From: Euleptes europaea
Lineage: Eukaryota > Chordata > Lepidosauria > Squamata > Sphaerodactylidae
NCBI RefSeq assembly: GCF_029931775.1
Contig: NC_079316.1
Location: 62,002,064-62,066,063 of the forward strand
DNA length: 64,000 nt
Direction of reading: 5' to 3'
Both the position numbers and the translations under genes were made by a program. The notes beneath the pieces were generated by a model. The model made no database searches. It was not told the DNA's origin and saw nothing but the letters and a program-made list of their open reading frames with translations. This document shows positions 63,860 through 64,000 of the stretch, in pieces. Each line of letters begins with the position of its first letter. Within the stretch, counting starts at the first letter, position 1.

Positions 63860-64000
63860 TTATCCTTACCTTCCTCTCCCAACAGGCACCTTGTGAGGTA
63901 GGTGGGGCTGAGAGAGTTCAGAAAACTGTAACTAGCCTAAGGTCACCCAGCAGGCTTCATGTGGAGTGGAGAATCAAGCCCGGTTCTCCAGATTAGAGTC
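63860..64000 (-). repeat. tRNA-derived SINE, cut by window end
   Basis: Reversed body CACCTTGTGAGGTAGGTGGG, CCTAAGGTCACCCAGCAGGC, up to CAGATTAGAGTC; the head lies beyond the window. Confidence 0.87.

Noticed and set aside
2703-64000. tRNA-like heads with A and B boxes
   Set aside because: Each is attached to a SINE body and tail; none folds with a plausible anticodon arm as a free tRNA gene by inspection.
46880-64000. A further gene such as DCLRE1A or NHLRC2 downstream
   Set aside because: These are the expected next neighbours in human, but no exon-like segment with recognisable sequence was seen on either strand.
1-64000. CRISPR array, operon or other prokaryote-type system
   Set aside because: No spaced direct repeats of that kind; genes have introns and vertebrate repeats throughout.

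Overview
This is a stretch of nuclear vertebrate DNA from a squamate reptile, most likely a gecko or a close relative. The organism call rests on the repeats: Sauria-type tRNA SINEs ending in a CTTTACCTTT-like tail, 5S-rRNA-headed SINEs, RTE/BovB, CR1, L2 and L1 LINEs, and abundant small hAT elements. The species cannot be named from the sequence alone.

Two protein-coding genes lie head to tail on the + strand, in the order known from other amniotes. (1) CASP7 (executioner caspase-7): five coding exons from 3009 to 7474 carry the whole catalytic region and the stop codon. The exons for the N-terminal prodomain lie upstream of the window or were not recognised. (2) PLEKHS1 (PH-domain protein): 14 coding exons from 24531 to 46879 join in phase to about 497 codons. 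The PH domain is in the first five exons and a PDZ-like segment is near the C terminus. All proposed introns are GT-AG and all phases agree.

Layout: 1-3008, upstream intron or flank of CASP7 with BovB, CR1 and SINE copies; 3009-7474, CASP7 coding exons, with a 0.9-kb duplicated block in two of its introns; 7475-about 8911, the 3' UTR; about 8.9-24.5 kb, repeat-rich intergenic DNA (a three-level nested insertion at 13.5-16.8 kb, a long L2 LINE at 18.8-21.6 kb, solo LTRs); 24.5-46.9 kb, PLEKHS1, with most small hAT copies in its introns; 46.9-64 kb, intergenic DNA with an old L1, two further solo LTRs, SINEs and no recognised gene.

The strongest non-gene signal is a family of roughly 160-210-bp elements with TAGGGTTGCC...GGCAACCCTA ends. 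At least eleven copies sit between 8-bp direct repeats (eight exact, three with one mismatch), which marks them as hAT-type MITEs. No prokaryote-type system, CRISPR array, tRNA gene, rRNA gene or intact mobile-element gene was found. Coordinates were read by eye. Exon borders should be exact or within a few bases; repeat borders without target duplications are approximate.
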